This document shows, piece after piece, positions 14,475 to 24,555 of a DNA stretch of 64,000 nucleotides (the stretch's first letter is position 1; the number at the start of each line of letters is the position of its first letter). Source of the DNA: Bradyrhizobium sp. SZCCT0153 (lineage in GTDB: Bacteria; Pseudomonadota; Alphaproteobacteria; Rhizobiales; Xanthobacteraceae). The stretch covers positions 682,001 to 746,000 of the forward strand of contig NZ_JAFCKS010000002.1 of the NCBI RefSeq assembly GCF_018129995.1, in the 5' to 3' direction. The position numbers and the translations under genes are program-made. The notes under the pieces were generated by a model that did not search any database, was not told the DNA's origin, and saw only the letters and a program-made list of their open reading frames with translations.

Positions 14475-16019
14475 ATGGAGAACAGCCCGGATCCTGCTCC
14501 GTCCCTGCTGGAGGTGCGCGGGCTCAGCAAGAGTTTCGGGGCGGTGCGCGCGTTGCAGGAGGTCGACTTCACGCTTCGCGCAGGTGAGATACATGCGCTG
14601 CTCGGCGAGAACGGCGCCGGCAAGTCCACGCTGATCAAGGTCGTCACCGGCGTGTTCCCGCGCGATGCCGGCATCGTCAGGCTCGGTGGCGAAGAGGTCG
14701 CGCCGCGTTCGGCCAAGGCCGCGCTTCAGGCGGGCATCGCCACCGTCTACCAGGAGGTCAACCTGCTGCCGAACCTTTCGGTGGCGCAGAACCTGTTCCT
14801 CGACCGCCAGCCGATGCGCTTCGGCATCGTGCGCGAAGGCGAGATGCGACGTCGCGCCAAGGCGTTGCTTGCGGATTTCGGTCTCGACATCGACGTATCA
14901 GCACCGCTCGGCAGCTATTCCGTCGCCGTACAGCACGTCACCGCGATTGCGCGCGCCGTCGATCTCTCCGCGCGCGTGCTGATCCTGGACGAGCCGACCG
15001 CCAGCCTCGACCGTCACGAAGTCGAAATCCTGTTCGGCATCATGCGCCAGCTGGCAAAGCGCGGCATCGGCATCGTCTTCGTCAGCCATTTCCTCGACCA
15101 GGTCTACGAGATCTCCGATCGCATCACCGTGCTGCGCAACGGCCGCCTGGTCGGTGAGCGCGAGGCCGCCTCGTTGCCGCGGATCGAGCTGATCCGGATG
15201 ATGCTCGGCCGCGAGCTTGCCGAAACCACCAGCGCGCGAGCCGCGGCAGGCGAGCAGATGCCGCGCGAAATCTGCGCCAGTTTCGAGAACTACGGCAAGG
15301 CCGGTTATATCGCGCCGTTCAATCTCGAGCTGCGCCATGGCGAGGTCGTCGGCCTTGCCGGCCTGCTGGGCTCGGGCCGCACCGAAACCGCACGGCTGGT
15401 GTTCGGCGCCGAGCGCGCCGACCGCGGGCAGGCGAGGGTGGAAGGCGCGCCTGTCCGGCTGCAGTCGCCGCGCGACGGCGTGCGCCACGGTTTTGGTTAC
15501 TGCCCGGAGGAGCGCAAGACCGACGGCATCGTCGCCGAGCTCACCGTGCGCGAGAACATCGTGCTGGCGCTTCAGGCCAAGCGCGGCCTGCATCGGCCGC
15601 TGTCGCGCCGCGAGCAGGATGAGATTGCGCGCCGCTACGTCAAAATGCTCGACATCCGCCCCTCGGATCCGGAACGTCCGGTGGGCCTGTTGTCCGGCGG
15701 CAATCAGCAAAAGGTGCTGCTGGCGCGTTGGCTCGCGACCTCGCCGCGGCTCCTCGTGCTGGATGAACCCACGCGCGGCATCGACGTCGGCGCGCATGCC
15801 GAGATCATCCGCCTGATCCGCGGGCTCTGTGACGACGGTCTGGCGCTGCTCGTGATTTCGTCCGAGCTCGACGAGATCGTGACCTATTCGGACCGCGTCG
15901 TGGTGCTGCGCGATCGCGCCCATGTCGAGGAGCTCGCGGGCGAGGCGATCGACGTCGGCAGCATTCTCACGGCCATTGCCGCCGATGGCGCCAGCATCGC
16001 GCACGAGGGACGGGCATGA
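14475..16019 (+). CDS. ytfR: Sugar ABC transporter ATP-binding protein, YtfR type
   Basis: A 514-residue double ATPase. The first half has a complete Walker A (GENGAGKST, about 40) but a degenerate signature (SYSVAVQHV). The second half has a degenerate Walker A (GLLGSGRTE) and a full signature, LSGGNQQK. This asymmetry is normal for the RbsA/MglA/YtfR class. The start is ATG at 14475; the longer frame back to 14274 runs into the end of the binding-protein gene. It overlaps the following permease by four bases (ATGA at 16016). Confidence 0.9.
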   Translation: MENSPDPAPSLLEVRGLSKSFGAVRALQEVDFTLRAGEIHALLGENGAGKSTLIKVVTGVFPRDAGIVRLGGEEVAPRSAKAALQAGIATVYQEVNLLPNLSVAQNLFLDRQPMRFGIVREGEMRRRAKALLADFGLDIDVSAPLGSYSVAVQHVTAIARAVDLSARVLILDEPTASLDRHEVEILFGIMRQLAKRGIGIVFVSHFLDQVYEISDRITVLRNGRLVGEREAASLPRIELIRMMLGRELAETTSARAAAGEQMPREICASFENYGKAGYIAPFNLELRHGEVVGLAGLLGSGRTETARLVFGAERADRGQARVEGAPVRLQSPRDGVRHGFGYCPEERKTDGIVAELTVRENIVLALQAKRGLHRPLSRREQDEIARRYVKMLDIRPSDPERPVGLLSGGNQQKVLLARWLATSPRLLVLDEPTRGIDVGAHAEIIRLIRGLCDDGLALLVISSELDEIVTYSDRVVVLRDRAHVEELAGEAIDVGSILTAIAADGASIAHEGRA

Positions 16020-17008
16020 CCGCGCTGTTGCCGCGCCGCGGCCTTGCCCAGATCCTGGCGCTGATCGTCATTCTGGCGGTCGATCGCGTTGTCTCGCCGC
16101 AATTCTTCGACCTGCGCCTCCAGGACGGCCGCCTGTTCGGCAGCCTCATCGACGTGCTCAACCGCGGCACGCCGGTGGCGCTGCTCTCGCTCGGCATGGT
16201 GCTGGTGATTGCGACGCGCGGCATCGATCTGTCGGTCGGCGCAGTGATGGCGATCTCCGGCGCGATTGCGGCGAGTCTCGCCGACACTCACGGCCTGCCC
16301 GTGGTGCTGGCGGCGGCGCTCGGCGCGGGGCTGATCTGCGGATTGTGGAACGGATTTCTCGTCGCGGTGCTCGGCATGCAGCCGATCGTGGCGACGCTGA
16401 TCCTGATGGTGGCGGGCCGCGGCATCGCCCAGCTCATCACCGAAGGCCGCATCGTGACCTTCTCCTCACCGGATCTGGTCTGGCTCGGCAATGGTGCCGT
16501 GCTCGGCCTGCCGGTGCCGATTGCGATTGCCATCGGCATGCTGATCCTCACCGCCGCGGTGGTGCGCGGCTCGGCGCTGGGGCTGCTGATCGAGGCGACC
16601 GGCGGCAATGCGCGGGCGAGCGAGCTTGCCGGCGTCGGCACCCGCGCGATGATCTTGGCGGTCTATGTCTGGTGCGGCGTCTGCGCCGCTCTTGCCGGCG
16701 TCATCGCGGCCGCCGACATCATGGGTGCGGATGCCAACAATGCCGGCCTCTGGCTCGAGCTCGATGCGATCCTGGCCGTGGTGATCGGCGGCACTTCGCT
16801 GTTCGGCGGCCGCTTCAGCCTCATTCTGGCCGTGCTGGGCGCGCTGATCATCCAGACCATGAACACCGGCATTCTGCTGTCAGGCTATCCGCCGGAGTTC
16901 AATTTGCTGGTCAAGGCGGTGGTGGTGCTCGCGGTGCTGCTGCTGCAATCGCCGAAATTCTCGGGGATCGCAGCAATGATCGCGCGGCTGCGGGGGACGA
17001 AAGCATGA
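16016..17008 (+). CDS. ytfT: Sugar ABC transporter permease, YtfT type
   Basis: A 330-residue inner-membrane permease with about nine hydrophobic segments. The family motifs SLGMVLVIATRGIDLSVGAV (about 60-80) and the ATGGNARASELAGV loop that contacts the ATPase are present. It overlaps both neighbours by four bases. In the YtfT/YjfF pair the two permeases form a heterodimer for furanose sugars. Assignment to YtfT rather than YjfF rests on order and on the longer N-terminus. Confidence 0.88.
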   Translation: MTALLPRRGLAQILALIVILAVDRVVSPQFFDLRLQDGRLFGSLIDVLNRGTPVALLSLGMVLVIATRGIDLSVGAVMAISGAIAASLADTHGLPVVLAAALGAGLICGLWNGFLVAVLGMQPIVATLILMVAGRGIAQLITEGRIVTFSSPDLVWLGNGAVLGLPVPIAIAIGMLILTAAVVRGSALGLLIEATGGNARASELAGVGTRAMILAVYVWCGVCAALAGVIAAADIMGADANNAGLWLELDAILAVVIGGTSLFGGRFSLILAVLGALIIQTMNTGILLSGYPPEFNLLVKAVVVLAVLLLQSPKFSGIAAMIARLRGTKA

Positions 17009-17985
17009 AAGGCCTGCCGCCCGTCCTCATCACGGCCATCGTGCTCGTCGCGGGATTCGCGCTCTGCGCGGTGCAATTCCCCAACATCGCCTCGACGCGC
17101 GTGGTCGGCAATCTCCTCACCGACAACGCCTTCCTCGGCATCGTCGCCACCGGCATGACCTTCGTCATCATCTCCGGCGGCATCGATCTGTCGGTCGGCT
17201 CGGTGATCGGCTTCACCACGGTATTCGTGGCGCTGGCGATCGAGCGCTGGGGCGTGCCGCCGCTGCTCGCCTTCGTCGCCATTCTCGCGATCTCGGCGGC
17301 CTTTGGCGCGGCGATGGGCGCGATCATCCATGTCTTCGATCTGCCGCCTTTCATCGTGACGCTCGCCGGCATGTTCCTGGCCCGTGGTGCAAGCTTCCTG
17401 CTCTCGACCGAATCGGTGCCGATCACCGCGCCGGTCTATTCCACCGTGTCGGACTTCGCTTTGCGGATGGCCGGTGGCGGGCGATTGACGGCGATCGCGA
17501 TCATCATGCTCGTGATCGTCATCGGCGGAGCATTGCTGCTGCAGCTCACCCGGTTCGGCGCCAACGTCTACGCGCTCGGCGGCAACCGGGCCGCGGCGAG
17601 CCTGATGGGCGTGGCCGTCGGCAGGATGACGGTGAGGATCTACATGCTGTCGAGCGTGCTCGCGGGCATTGCCGGCATCGTGTTCTCGTTTTACACCAGC
17701 GCCGGCTATTCGCTCTCCGCCGTCGGCGTCGAGCTCGACACCATCGCGGCCGTCGTGATCGGCGGCACGCTGCTGACGGGCGGGCAGGGCTCGGTGATCG
17801 GCACATTCCTTGGCGTGCTGATCCAGGGGTTGATCCAGACCTACATCAATTTCGACGGCACGCTGTCGAGCTGGTGGACCAAGATCGCGACGGGCGTATT
17901 GTTGTTCGCCTTCATCGCCTTGCAGCAGGGGCTGGTCGCGCTGGCGCGCCGGCCGGCGGCGAAGAGCGTGGGAGCTGCCTCATGA
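17005..17985 (+). CDS. yjfF: Sugar ABC transporter permease, YjfF type
   Basis: A 326-residue permease starting MKGLPPVLITAIVLVAGF. It carries GMTFVIISGGIDLSVGSVIG and the cytoplasmic loop ALGGNRAAASLMGV, the same motifs as its partner. A longer frame from 15922 reads through the previous gene out of phase; the ATG at 17005 overlaps that gene's stop (ATGA). The C-terminal stop overlaps the GntR gene's ATG by four bases, so regulator and importer are one transcript. Confidence 0.9.
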   Translation: MKGLPPVLITAIVLVAGFALCAVQFPNIASTRVVGNLLTDNAFLGIVATGMTFVIISGGIDLSVGSVIGFTTVFVALAIERWGVPPLLAFVAILAISAAFGAAMGAIIHVFDLPPFIVTLAGMFLARGASFLLSTESVPITAPVYSTVSDFALRMAGGGRLTAIAIIMLVIVIGGALLLQLTRFGANVYALGGNRAAASLMGVAVGRMTVRIYMLSSVLAGIAGIVFSFYTSAGYSLSAVGVELDTIAAVVIGGTLLTGGQGSVIGTFLGVLIQGLIQTYINFDGTLSSWWTKIATGVLLFAFIALQQGLVALARRPAAKSVGAAS

Positions 17986-18755
17986 CCTCGCGCATCGTCG
18001 TGATCCCGACGCGGCGGGCCCATTCCAACCACGCGGAGGTGGCGCAGTCGATCGGCATCGACATCATCGCCGGCCGCTACGGGGAGGGGACGCGCCTGCC
18101 CGGTGACGCCGAGATGATTGCGATGTTCGGCGTCTCGCGGCCGGTGCTGCGGGAGAGCGTGAAGACCCTGGTCGCCAAGGGCCTGCTCACCACCAAGGCG
18201 CGGGTCGGCACCGTGGTGCGCGAGCGCACCGCCTGGAACATGTTCGACGCCGACGTGCTGGCCTGGCACCTGGACGCCGGCATCGACAAGCGCTTCCTCA
18301 ACGACCTCGCCGAGATCCGCCTCGCGGTCGAGCCGCGCGCGGCCGGGCTGGCGGCGGCGCAGCGGTCGGAGGCGGATCTCGCCGAGCTCCGTCGCAGCAT
18401 GGAACGGATGCGGCTCGAAGCCTCCGACTCCGTCGGCTTCGCCGATGCCGACCTCGCGCTCCACGTCGCCGTGGCGCGCGCGTCCGGAAATCTTTTCATG
18501 CGCTCGATCGGGCATGTCATCGAGGCTGCGTTGCGCGCCTCGTTCCTGCTCAGTGCGCCGGTCGAACCCGAGGACCGCGACACCGTGCTGCTCTGGCACC
18601 AGAAGATCGTCGATGCCATCGCGGCCGGTGACGCCGCGACTGCATCGGAGGCGATGATCTACGTCATTCACAACGGCATGCGCCGCCATGAGGGTGCGGT
18701 GACCGTAGCCGCGCCGGGCGAGTTGCCATCCGCGGAAGCTGGAGAAAAATCGTGA
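17982..18755 (+). CDS. GntR-family (FadR/FCD) transcriptional regulator
   Basis: A 257-residue protein with an N-terminal winged helix (about 15-80: ADVAQ-type SIGIDIIAGRYGEGTRLPG, then IAMFGVSRPVLRESVKTLVA) and a C-terminal all-helical FCD ligand domain (about 95-235). In the FCD domain, the metal-binding residues appear in FADADLALHVAVARASGN and LWHQKIVDAI. FCD regulators usually respond to sugar acids. Located inside the importer-dehydrogenase operon, it probably represses it until a sugar or sugar acid is present. The TAGTCA-N7-TGACTA palindrome before ytfQ is the likely operator (inference). Confidence 0.9.
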   Translation: MTSRIVVIPTRRAHSNHAEVAQSIGIDIIAGRYGEGTRLPGDAEMIAMFGVSRPVLRESVKTLVAKGLLTTKARVGTVVRERTAWNMFDADVLAWHLDAGIDKRFLNDLAEIRLAVEPRAAGLAAAQRSEADLAELRRSMERMRLEASDSVGFADADLALHVAVARASGNLFMRSIGHVIEAALRASFLLSAPVEPEDRDTVLLWHQKIVDAIAAGDAATASEAMIYVIHNGMRRHEGAVTVAAPGELPSAEAGEKS

Positions 18756-19678
18756 CTGAACTTCGCATCGCCATCGTCGGATTCGGCAAGATCGCGCGCG
18801 ACCAGCATGTCGGCGCGATCGCAGCGGTGCCGGGCGCGACGCTCGCGGCGGTCGCCAGCCGCAACGCATCGCTGCCGGGGCTGCCGCATTTCGCCACCAT
18901 CGAGGAATTGCTGGAGCAGGGCCCGCCGATCGACGCCGTGTCGCTCTGCACGCCGCCTCAAGTGCGCCGCGCCCAGGCCGCTGCAGCGCTCAAAGCCGGC
19001 AAGCACGTCATGCTGGAGAAGCCGCCGGGCATCGGCGTTGCCGAGCTCGATCCGCTGATCGCGATGGCGGGGGAGGCAAAGCGAACGCTGTTTGCGACCT
19101 GGCATTCGCGTCATGCGCCGGCAGTCGAGCCGGCGCGCGAGTGGCTCGCGACGCGGCGGATCGCCTCCGTGCATATCAATTGGAAGGAGGACGTCCGCGT
19201 CTGGCATCCCGGGCAGGCCTGGATCTGGGATCCGGGCGGGCTCGGCGTGTTCGATCCCGGCATCAATGCGCTGTCGATCCTGACCAGGATACTGCCGAAG
19301 CCGGTGTTCGTCACCGCGGCCGATCTTTCATTCCCCGCCAATTGCCAGGCGCCGATCGCCGCGAGCCTGACGCTGACCGACCTTGGCGGCCTGCCTGTGA
19401 CCGCCGAGTTCGACTTCCGGCAGACCGGGCCGCAGAGCTGGGATATCCTCGTCGAAACCGACCAAGGCCGGTTGACGCTGTCCGGCGGCGGCCGGCGCAT
19501 GGCGATTGACGGCAAAACCGTTGCCGAGGCGCCGGATGAGGAATATCGGGAGCTTTACCGGCGCTTCGTCACGCTTGCCGAAACCGGCGCGAGCGACGTC
19601 GATCTCGCGCCGCTTCGTCTGGTCGCCGACGCCTTCCTGCTCGGCAGGCGCACTGTCGTCGAACCGTTTGTGGATTGA
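18752..19678 (+). CDS. araA: L-arabinose / D-galactose 1-dehydrogenase (Gfo/Idh/MocA family)
   Basis: A 308-residue oxidoreductase starting at GTG, with a four-base overlap with the regulator gene. The Rossmann motif is IAIVGFGKIARDQH near the N-terminus. MLEKPPG near residue 90 carries the catalytic lysine. The block KEDVRVWHPGQAWIWDPGG then FDPGINALSI carries the acid and asparagine that bind the sugar. The sequence closely follows the Azospirillum L-arabinose 1-dehydrogenase, which also oxidises D-galactose. It makes the aldono-lactone from the pyranose using NAD(P). The symbol follows the Azospirillum pathway and must not be confused with E. coli araA, an isomerase. A mutarotase and a lactonase follow directly. 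Confidence 0.85.
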   Translation: MTELRIAIVGFGKIARDQHVGAIAAVPGATLAAVASRNASLPGLPHFATIEELLEQGPPIDAVSLCTPPQVRRAQAAAALKAGKHVMLEKPPGIGVAELDPLIAMAGEAKRTLFATWHSRHAPAVEPAREWLATRRIASVHINWKEDVRVWHPGQAWIWDPGGLGVFDPGINALSILTRILPKPVFVTAADLSFPANCQAPIAASLTLTDLGGLPVTAEFDFRQTGPQSWDILVETDQGRLTLSGGGRRMAIDGKTVAEAPDEEYRELYRRFVTLAETGASDVDLAPLRLVADAFLLGRRTVVEPFVD

Positions 19679-19680
19679 TC

Positions 19681-20757
19681 ATGGCTGGCTCGAAAATAGC
19701 AAAAGACGTCTTCGGAACGCTGCCGGACGGCCGCAGCGTGGAGCGCATCGTGCTGCGCGGCGAGGGCGGATTCGAAGCGCGCATCATCACCCACGGCGCG
19801 GTGATCCAGGCACTGATCGCGCCGGATGCCAGGGGCGGCCATGACGACGTCGTGCTCGGCCATGACACGTTCGCAGGTTATCTTGCCGAACGGAAGTTCT
19901 TCGGTGCCACCGTCGGCCGCTACGCCAACCGCATCGCCAACGGGCAGTTCTCGCTCGACGGCGAAACGGTGCAGCTTCCCGTCAACAACGGTCCGAATGC
20001 GCTGCACGGCGGCCTCGACGGCTTCGACCGCAAGCTCTGGGATATTGCGGAGATCGACGACGGCGCCAGGCCTGCAGTCACGCTGACTTACACGAGCCGG
20101 CATGCCGAGGAGAACTATCCCGGTCGGCTCGATGTGCGCCTGACCTATCGCGTCACCGGCCCGGCCGAGATATCGCTGACCATGGAGGCGCGGACCGATC
20201 GGCCGACCATCGTCAACCTGACCAATCACAGTTTCTTCAATCTGGAAGGCGCAAATTCGGGGACGCCAACTCTCGATCACAAGCTGATGGTCGCTGCCGA
20301 GCATTTCCTCGCGATCGATCCCACCGCCATTCCGTTGCCGGAGCCGCCGCGCAGCGTTGCCGGCACGCCGTTCGACTTCCGCGAGCCGCGGCCCGTCGGC
20401 CAACGCATCCGCGAGAACGACCAGCAATTGCGCAACGGCAGGGGTTATGACCACACCTACTGCCTCGCAAGCGACGGCAAGCTTGCTCTGGCGGCGCGGC
20501 TGGAGGCGCCGCGCTCGGGGCGCGTCATGGAACTGTTCACCGATCAGCCCGGCCTCCAGGTCTATTCCGGCAACTATCTCGACGGCACGATTTCGGGCAA
20601 GGGCGGCAAGCTCTATCGCCAGTCGGACGCCATCTGCCTTGAGCCGCATATGTGGCCCAATTCGCCGAACCGGCCGGATTTTCCGAGCCCGCGCCTCGAT
20701 CCCGGCCAGGTCTACCGCCATCACACGGTCTATCGCTTCGCAGTGAGGTCGCCATGA
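19681..20757 (+). CDS. galM: Aldose 1-epimerase (galactose mutarotase)
   Basis: A 358-residue epimerase starting at ATG two bases after the dehydrogenase stop. Catalytic elements are visible: ALHGGLDGFDRKLWD (first histidine, near 105), TNHSFFNLEG (second histidine, near 183) and a late glutamate in CLEPHMWPNSPN (near 322). It interconverts alpha and beta sugar anomers so that the dehydrogenase, which acts on one anomer, is fed quickly. There is no signal peptide, so it is cytoplasmic. The stop overlaps the lactonase start by four bases. Confidence 0.9.
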   Translation: MAGSKIAKDVFGTLPDGRSVERIVLRGEGGFEARIITHGAVIQALIAPDARGGHDDVVLGHDTFAGYLAERKFFGATVGRYANRIANGQFSLDGETVQLPVNNGPNALHGGLDGFDRKLWDIAEIDDGARPAVTLTYTSRHAEENYPGRLDVRLTYRVTGPAEISLTMEARTDRPTIVNLTNHSFFNLEGANSGTPTLDHKLMVAAEHFLAIDPTAIPLPEPPRSVAGTPFDFREPRPVGQRIRENDQQLRNGRGYDHTYCLASDGKLALAARLEAPRSGRVMELFTDQPGLQVYSGNYLDGTISGKGGKLYRQSDAICLEPHMWPNSPNRPDFPSPRLDPGQVYRHHTVYRFAVRSP

Positions 20758-21635
20758 TGGAAGAGGTGCCGACGTCCGTTCTGTCGGACGATCCCTGCCA
20801 TCTCGGCGAAGGGCCGACCTATGACGTGACCACCGGTACGGCCTGGTGGTTCGACATCCGCGAGGGGCGGCTGTTCGAGGCACAACTCGGCCGTGGCGGC
20901 ATTCGCGTCCACGTGCTCGGCCGGATGGCGAGCGCGCTCGGGCGCATCGACGCCGGCCGCCAGTTGATCGTCGCGGAGGACGGCCTCTATATCCGCACGC
21001 TCGCCGACGGCGCGATGACGCTGCTCTGTCCGCTCGAAGCCGACAATCCCGCGACGCGCTCCAACGATGCCCGCGTGCATCAGTCCGGCACGTTCTGGAT
21101 CGGCACCATGGGCCGCAAGGCGGAAGCAGGGGCAGGCGCGATCTACGCGTTCCACCGCGGCAAGATCTCGCTGCTGTTCCCGCGTATCAGCATTCCCAAC
21201 TCGATCTGCTTCTCTCCGGACGGCGGCATTGGCTACTTCGCCGACACCGCGCGCGCGGTGCTCTACGCGGTGCCGCTCAATCCCGCGACCGGTCTGCCGC
21301 GCGGCGAGCCCGAGGTGTTGCTGCGCCACACCGGCATCGGCGGTCTCGACGGCTCGGTGTGCGACGCCGACGGGCGGATCTGGAATGCGTGCTGGGGCGC
21401 TAGCCGGGTCGACGTCTATAGCCCGCAGGGCGAGCGCCTGCGCTCATTGAGCGTGCCGGCAAAGCAGGCGAGCTGCCCGGCCTTCGTCGGCCCCGATCTA
21501 TCGCGCCTCCTCGTCACCTCGGCCTGGCAGGACATGGACGCGGCGGCGCGCGCCGCCGATCCGCAGGCCGGCCGCACCTTTCTGCTCGAGGCATCCGCGC
21601 GAGGGCGCGCGGAGCCCGACGTCAAGCTTGCATAG
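20754..21635 (+). CDS. SMP-30/gluconolactonase-family sugar lactonase
   Basis: A 293-residue six-bladed propeller enzyme. The metal ligands can be placed: glutamate in HLGEGPTYD near residue 18, asparagine in the NDARVHQSGTFWIGTMG block near 105, asparagine in PNSICFSPDG near 148, and aspartate in GLDGSVCDADG near 200. It hydrolyses the lactone made by the dehydrogenase to the open aldonic acid. It is the last gene of the ytfQ operon; the ChvE gene follows after 73 bases with its own ribosome-binding site. Confidence 0.9.
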   Translation: MMEEVPTSVLSDDPCHLGEGPTYDVTTGTAWWFDIREGRLFEAQLGRGGIRVHVLGRMASALGRIDAGRQLIVAEDGLYIRTLADGAMTLLCPLEADNPATRSNDARVHQSGTFWIGTMGRKAEAGAGAIYAFHRGKISLLFPRISIPNSICFSPDGGIGYFADTARAVLYAVPLNPATGLPRGEPEVLLRHTGIGGLDGSVCDADGRIWNACWGASRVDVYSPQGERLRSLSVPAKQASCPAFVGPDLSRLLVTSAWQDMDAAARAADPQAGRTFLLEASARGRAEPDVKLA

Positions 21636-21708
21636 GAGGACCGAAGCCGCATACGACCAACGTTCTCGACGAAACGAAGAAACAGTTTGACACCCAAGGG
21701 AGTGAAAT

Positions 21709-22782
21709 ATGCTGAAACTGAAGACGACATTCCTCGCGTTGGCGCTGGCCGGCGCTGCGACGATGGCCACGGGCGTCGCCGCTTCCGCGCAGGACAAGGC
21801 GACGGTCGGCATCGCCATGCCGACCAAATCCTCCGCGCGCTGGATCGACGATGGCAACAACATGGTCAAGGTGCTGAAGGAGCGTGGCTACAACACCGAC
21901 CTGCAATATGCCGAGGACGACATCCCGAACCAGCTCTCGCAGGTCGAGAACATGGTGACCAAGGGTGCCAAGGCGCTGGTGATCGCCGCGATCGACGGCA
22001 CCACGCTGTCCGACGTGCTCAAGCAGGCCAAGGCCAAGGGCATCACCGTGATCGCCTATGACCGCTTGATCCGCGGCACGCCGAACGTCGACTATTACGC
22101 GACCTTCGACAATTTCCAGGTCGGTGTGCTCCAGGCGCAATCGATCGAGAAGGGGCTCGGCCTCAAGGAAGGCAAGGGCCCGTTCAACATCGAGCTGTTC
22201 GGCGGCTCGCCCGACGACAACAACGCGTACTTCTTCTACAACGGCGCGATGAGCGTGCTGAAGCCCTATATCGACAGCGGCAAGCTCGTGGTCGCCTCCG
22301 GTCAGATGGGCATGGACAAGGTCGCGACCTTGCGCTGGGACGGCGCCACCGCCCAGGCCCGCATGGACAATCTGCTCAGCGCCTACTACGGCAACAAGAA
22401 GGTCAACGCGGTGCTGTCGCCCTATGACGGCCTCTCGATCGGCATCATCTCCTCGCTGAAGGGCGTGGGCTACGGCAGCGCCGACCAGCCGATGCCGATT
22501 ATCTCCGGCCAGGACGCCGAGGTGCCCTCGATCAAGGCGATGCTGCGCGGCGACCAGTACTCGACCATCTTCAAGGACACCCGCGATCTCGCCAAGGTGA
22601 CCGCCGACATGGTCGACGCCGCGCTCGCCGGCAAGCAGGTCACGGTCAACGACACCAAGACCTACGAGAACGGCGCCAAGACCGTGCCGTCCTATCTCCT
22701 GAAGCCGGTCGTGGTCTACAAGGACAATTGGGAGAAGACTCTGGTCGATAGCGGCTACTACAAGAAGGCGCAGTTCCAGTAA
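21709..22782 (+). CDS. chvE: Sugar ABC transporter substrate-binding protein ChvE type
   Basis: A 357-residue exported binding protein. The signal peptide ([18 protein letters not shown]...) is cleaved around ASAQDK. The mature sequence follows ChvE/GguAB-system proteins throughout: [73 protein letters not shown]. ChvE binds galactose, arabinose, glucose and sugar acids. In agrobacteria it also signals plant sugars to a kinase, a role not implied here. The ATG has the site aagggag. A 180-base repeat-rich gap separates it from its ATPase gene. Confidence 0.93.
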   Translation: MLKLKTTFLALALAGAATMATGVAASAQDKATVGIAMPTKSSARWIDDGNNMVKVLKERGYNTDLQYAEDDIPNQLSQVENMVTKGAKALVIAAIDGTTLSDVLKQAKAKGITVIAYDRLIRGTPNVDYYATFDNFQVGVLQAQSIEKGLGLKEGKGPFNIELFGGSPDDNNAYFFYNGAMSVLKPYIDSGKLVVASGQMGMDKVATLRWDGATAQARMDNLLSAYYGNKKVNAVLSPYDGLSIGIISSLKGVGYGSADQPMPIISGQDAEVPSIKAMLRGDQYSTIFKDTRDLAKVTADMVDAALAGKQVTVNDTKTYENGAKTVPSYLLKPVVVYKDNWEKTLVDSGYYKKAQFQ

Positions 22783-22962
22783 GGGGCCTATTCCCTCTCC
22801 CTGCTTGCGGGGAGAGGGTGCGGGTGAGGGCGAACTCTTCGCGGAGACTCTCCCTCACCCGATCGCTTCGCGCATAGCCGAAGCTCTGGCTCGGCGTTTC
22901 CAGGAACGGCCGCACAAAGCGGCCTATGCTCTCCCCGCCAGCGGGGCGGGCTGAAGTAACGG
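22783..22962. repeat. Dispersed palindromic repeats between chvE and gguA
   Basis: The gap holds 'ctctccctgcttgcggggagagggtgcgggtgaggg' near 22795-22832. A second inverted part runs from 'ctctccctcaccc' near 22850 to 'ctctccccgccagcggggcgg' near 22930. The arms can fold into long hairpins. This is the same repeat family as at 12920, 27527 and 43275. Confidence 0.55.
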
Positions 22963-24555
22963 ATGGGACATGAAACGATGACCGCAATGCTGGAGATGCG
23001 CAACGTCAGCAAGAGCTTTGCCGGCGTCCAGGCGCTGCGCGACGTCAATTTCTCGGTCGACGCCGGGCAGATCCATGCCCTCGTCGGCGAGAACGGCGCC
23101 GGCAAGTCGACGCTGATGAAGGTGCTCAGCGGCGTCTATCCGCACGGCAGCTACGAGGGCACCATCATCTTCGAGGGTGAGGAGCGGCGTTTTCGTGACA
23201 TCAACGATTCCGAGGCGCTTGGCATCATCATCATCCATCAGGAGCTGGCGCTGATCCCGCTGATGTCGATCGCGGAAAACATCTTCCTGTCGCATCCGCC
23301 GTCAAAGTTAGGCGTGATCGACCGCGACGAGGTGTACCGGCGGACACGGGACCTGCTCGCGCAGGTCGGCCTGAAGGAATCCCCGGATACGCTGATCACC
23401 GACCTCGGCGTCGGCAAGCAGCAGCTGGTCGAGATCGCGAAGGCCTTGTCCAAGCGGGTGCGGATGCTGATCCTGGACGAGCCGACCGCCAGCCTCAACG
23501 AGGCCGACAGCGCCGCGCTGCTCGAACGCCTCATGGCCTTCCGCGACCAGGGCATCGGCTCAATCCTGATTTCGCACAAGCTCAACGAGGTCGCCAAGGT
23601 CGCCGACCACATCACCGTGCTGCGCGACGGCCGCACCGTCGATAGCATCGATTGCCGTGCCGAGCCGATCCAGGAAGACCGCATCATCCGCAGCATGGTC
23701 AACCGCGATCTCGCCCATCGCTTCCCCGAGCGCAGCGTGAAGATCGGCGAGCCTGTCCTCACCGTCGAGAACTGGTCGGTCTATCACCCCATTCATCCCG
23801 AGCGGCAGGTCATCAAGAACGTCAACTTCGGCGTCAAGCGCGGCGAAGTCGTCGGCATCGCCGGGCTGATGGGCGCCGGCCGCACCGAGTTTGCGATGAG
23901 CCTGTTCGGCCGGTCCTGGGGCACCAATATCAGCGGCAGCATCCGGCTCGAAGGCGGTGAGATCGCGCTGCCGAGCGTCGCGGCGGCGATCGACGCCGGC
24001 CTTGCCTATGTCACCGAGGACCGCAAGCAGCTCGGCCTGATCCTCGCCGACGACGTCCGCAAGAACATCACGCTCGCAAGCCTCCACCAGGTCGCGCCTA
24101 ACCGCGTGATCGATGACATCGCCGAGCTGAAGGTCGCCAGCGATTACAAGAGCCGCATGCGCATCCGCTGCTCCGACGTCTACCAGGAGACCGGCCAGCT
24201 CTCCGGCGGCAACCAGCAGAAGGTGGTGCTGTCGAAATGGCTGATGACCGATCCCAAGGTCTTGATCCTGGACGAGCCGACCCGGGGCATCGACGTCGGT
24301 GCCAAATACGAAATTTACTGTATCATCAACGAGCTCGCGGAGGCCGGCCGCGGCGTCGTGGTGATCTCCTCGGAGATGCCCGAGCTGCTCGGCATCTGCG
24401 ACCGCATCTGTGTCATGAACGACGGCGCCTTCGTCGGGGAATTCAAGGGCGTAGAGGCGACGCAGGAAAAGATCATGCGTGCCATCATGCGCAACGACAG
24501 AAATTATGGGAGCAGCGCCCTGGCGGGCGCCGAGATGGGAGGATCGCAGCCATGA
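22963..24555 (+). CDS. gguA: Sugar ABC transporter ATP-binding protein GguA type
   Basis: A double ATPase of 530 residues from ATG 22963; ATG 22978 (MTAMLEMRN) gives 525 and is an equally good start. The first half carries GENGAGKST and a degenerate signature (DLGVGKQQLVEIA). The second has GLMGAGRTEFAMS and LSGGNQQKVVL, then LILDEPTRGIDVGAK. This is the usual MglA/GguA arrangement. It partners the ChvE-type binding protein and the permease that overlaps its stop by four bases. Confidence 0.92.
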   Translation: MGHETMTAMLEMRNVSKSFAGVQALRDVNFSVDAGQIHALVGENGAGKSTLMKVLSGVYPHGSYEGTIIFEGEERRFRDINDSEALGIIIIHQELALIPLMSIAENIFLSHPPSKLGVIDRDEVYRRTRDLLAQVGLKESPDTLITDLGVGKQQLVEIAKALSKRVRMLILDEPTASLNEADSAALLERLMAFRDQGIGSILISHKLNEVAKVADHITVLRDGRTVDSIDCRAEPIQEDRIIRSMVNRDLAHRFPERSVKIGEPVLTVENWSVYHPIHPERQVIKNVNFGVKRGEVVGIAGLMGAGRTEFAMSLFGRSWGTNISGSIRLEGGEIALPSVAAAIDAGLAYVTEDRKQLGLILADDVRKNITLASLHQVAPNRVIDDIAELKVASDYKSRMRIRCSDVYQETGQLSGGNQQKVVLSKWLMTDPKVLILDEPTRGIDVGAKYEIYCIINELAEAGRGVVVISSEMPELLGICDRICVMNDGAFVGEFKGVEATQEKIMRAIMRNDRNYGSSALAGAEMGGSQP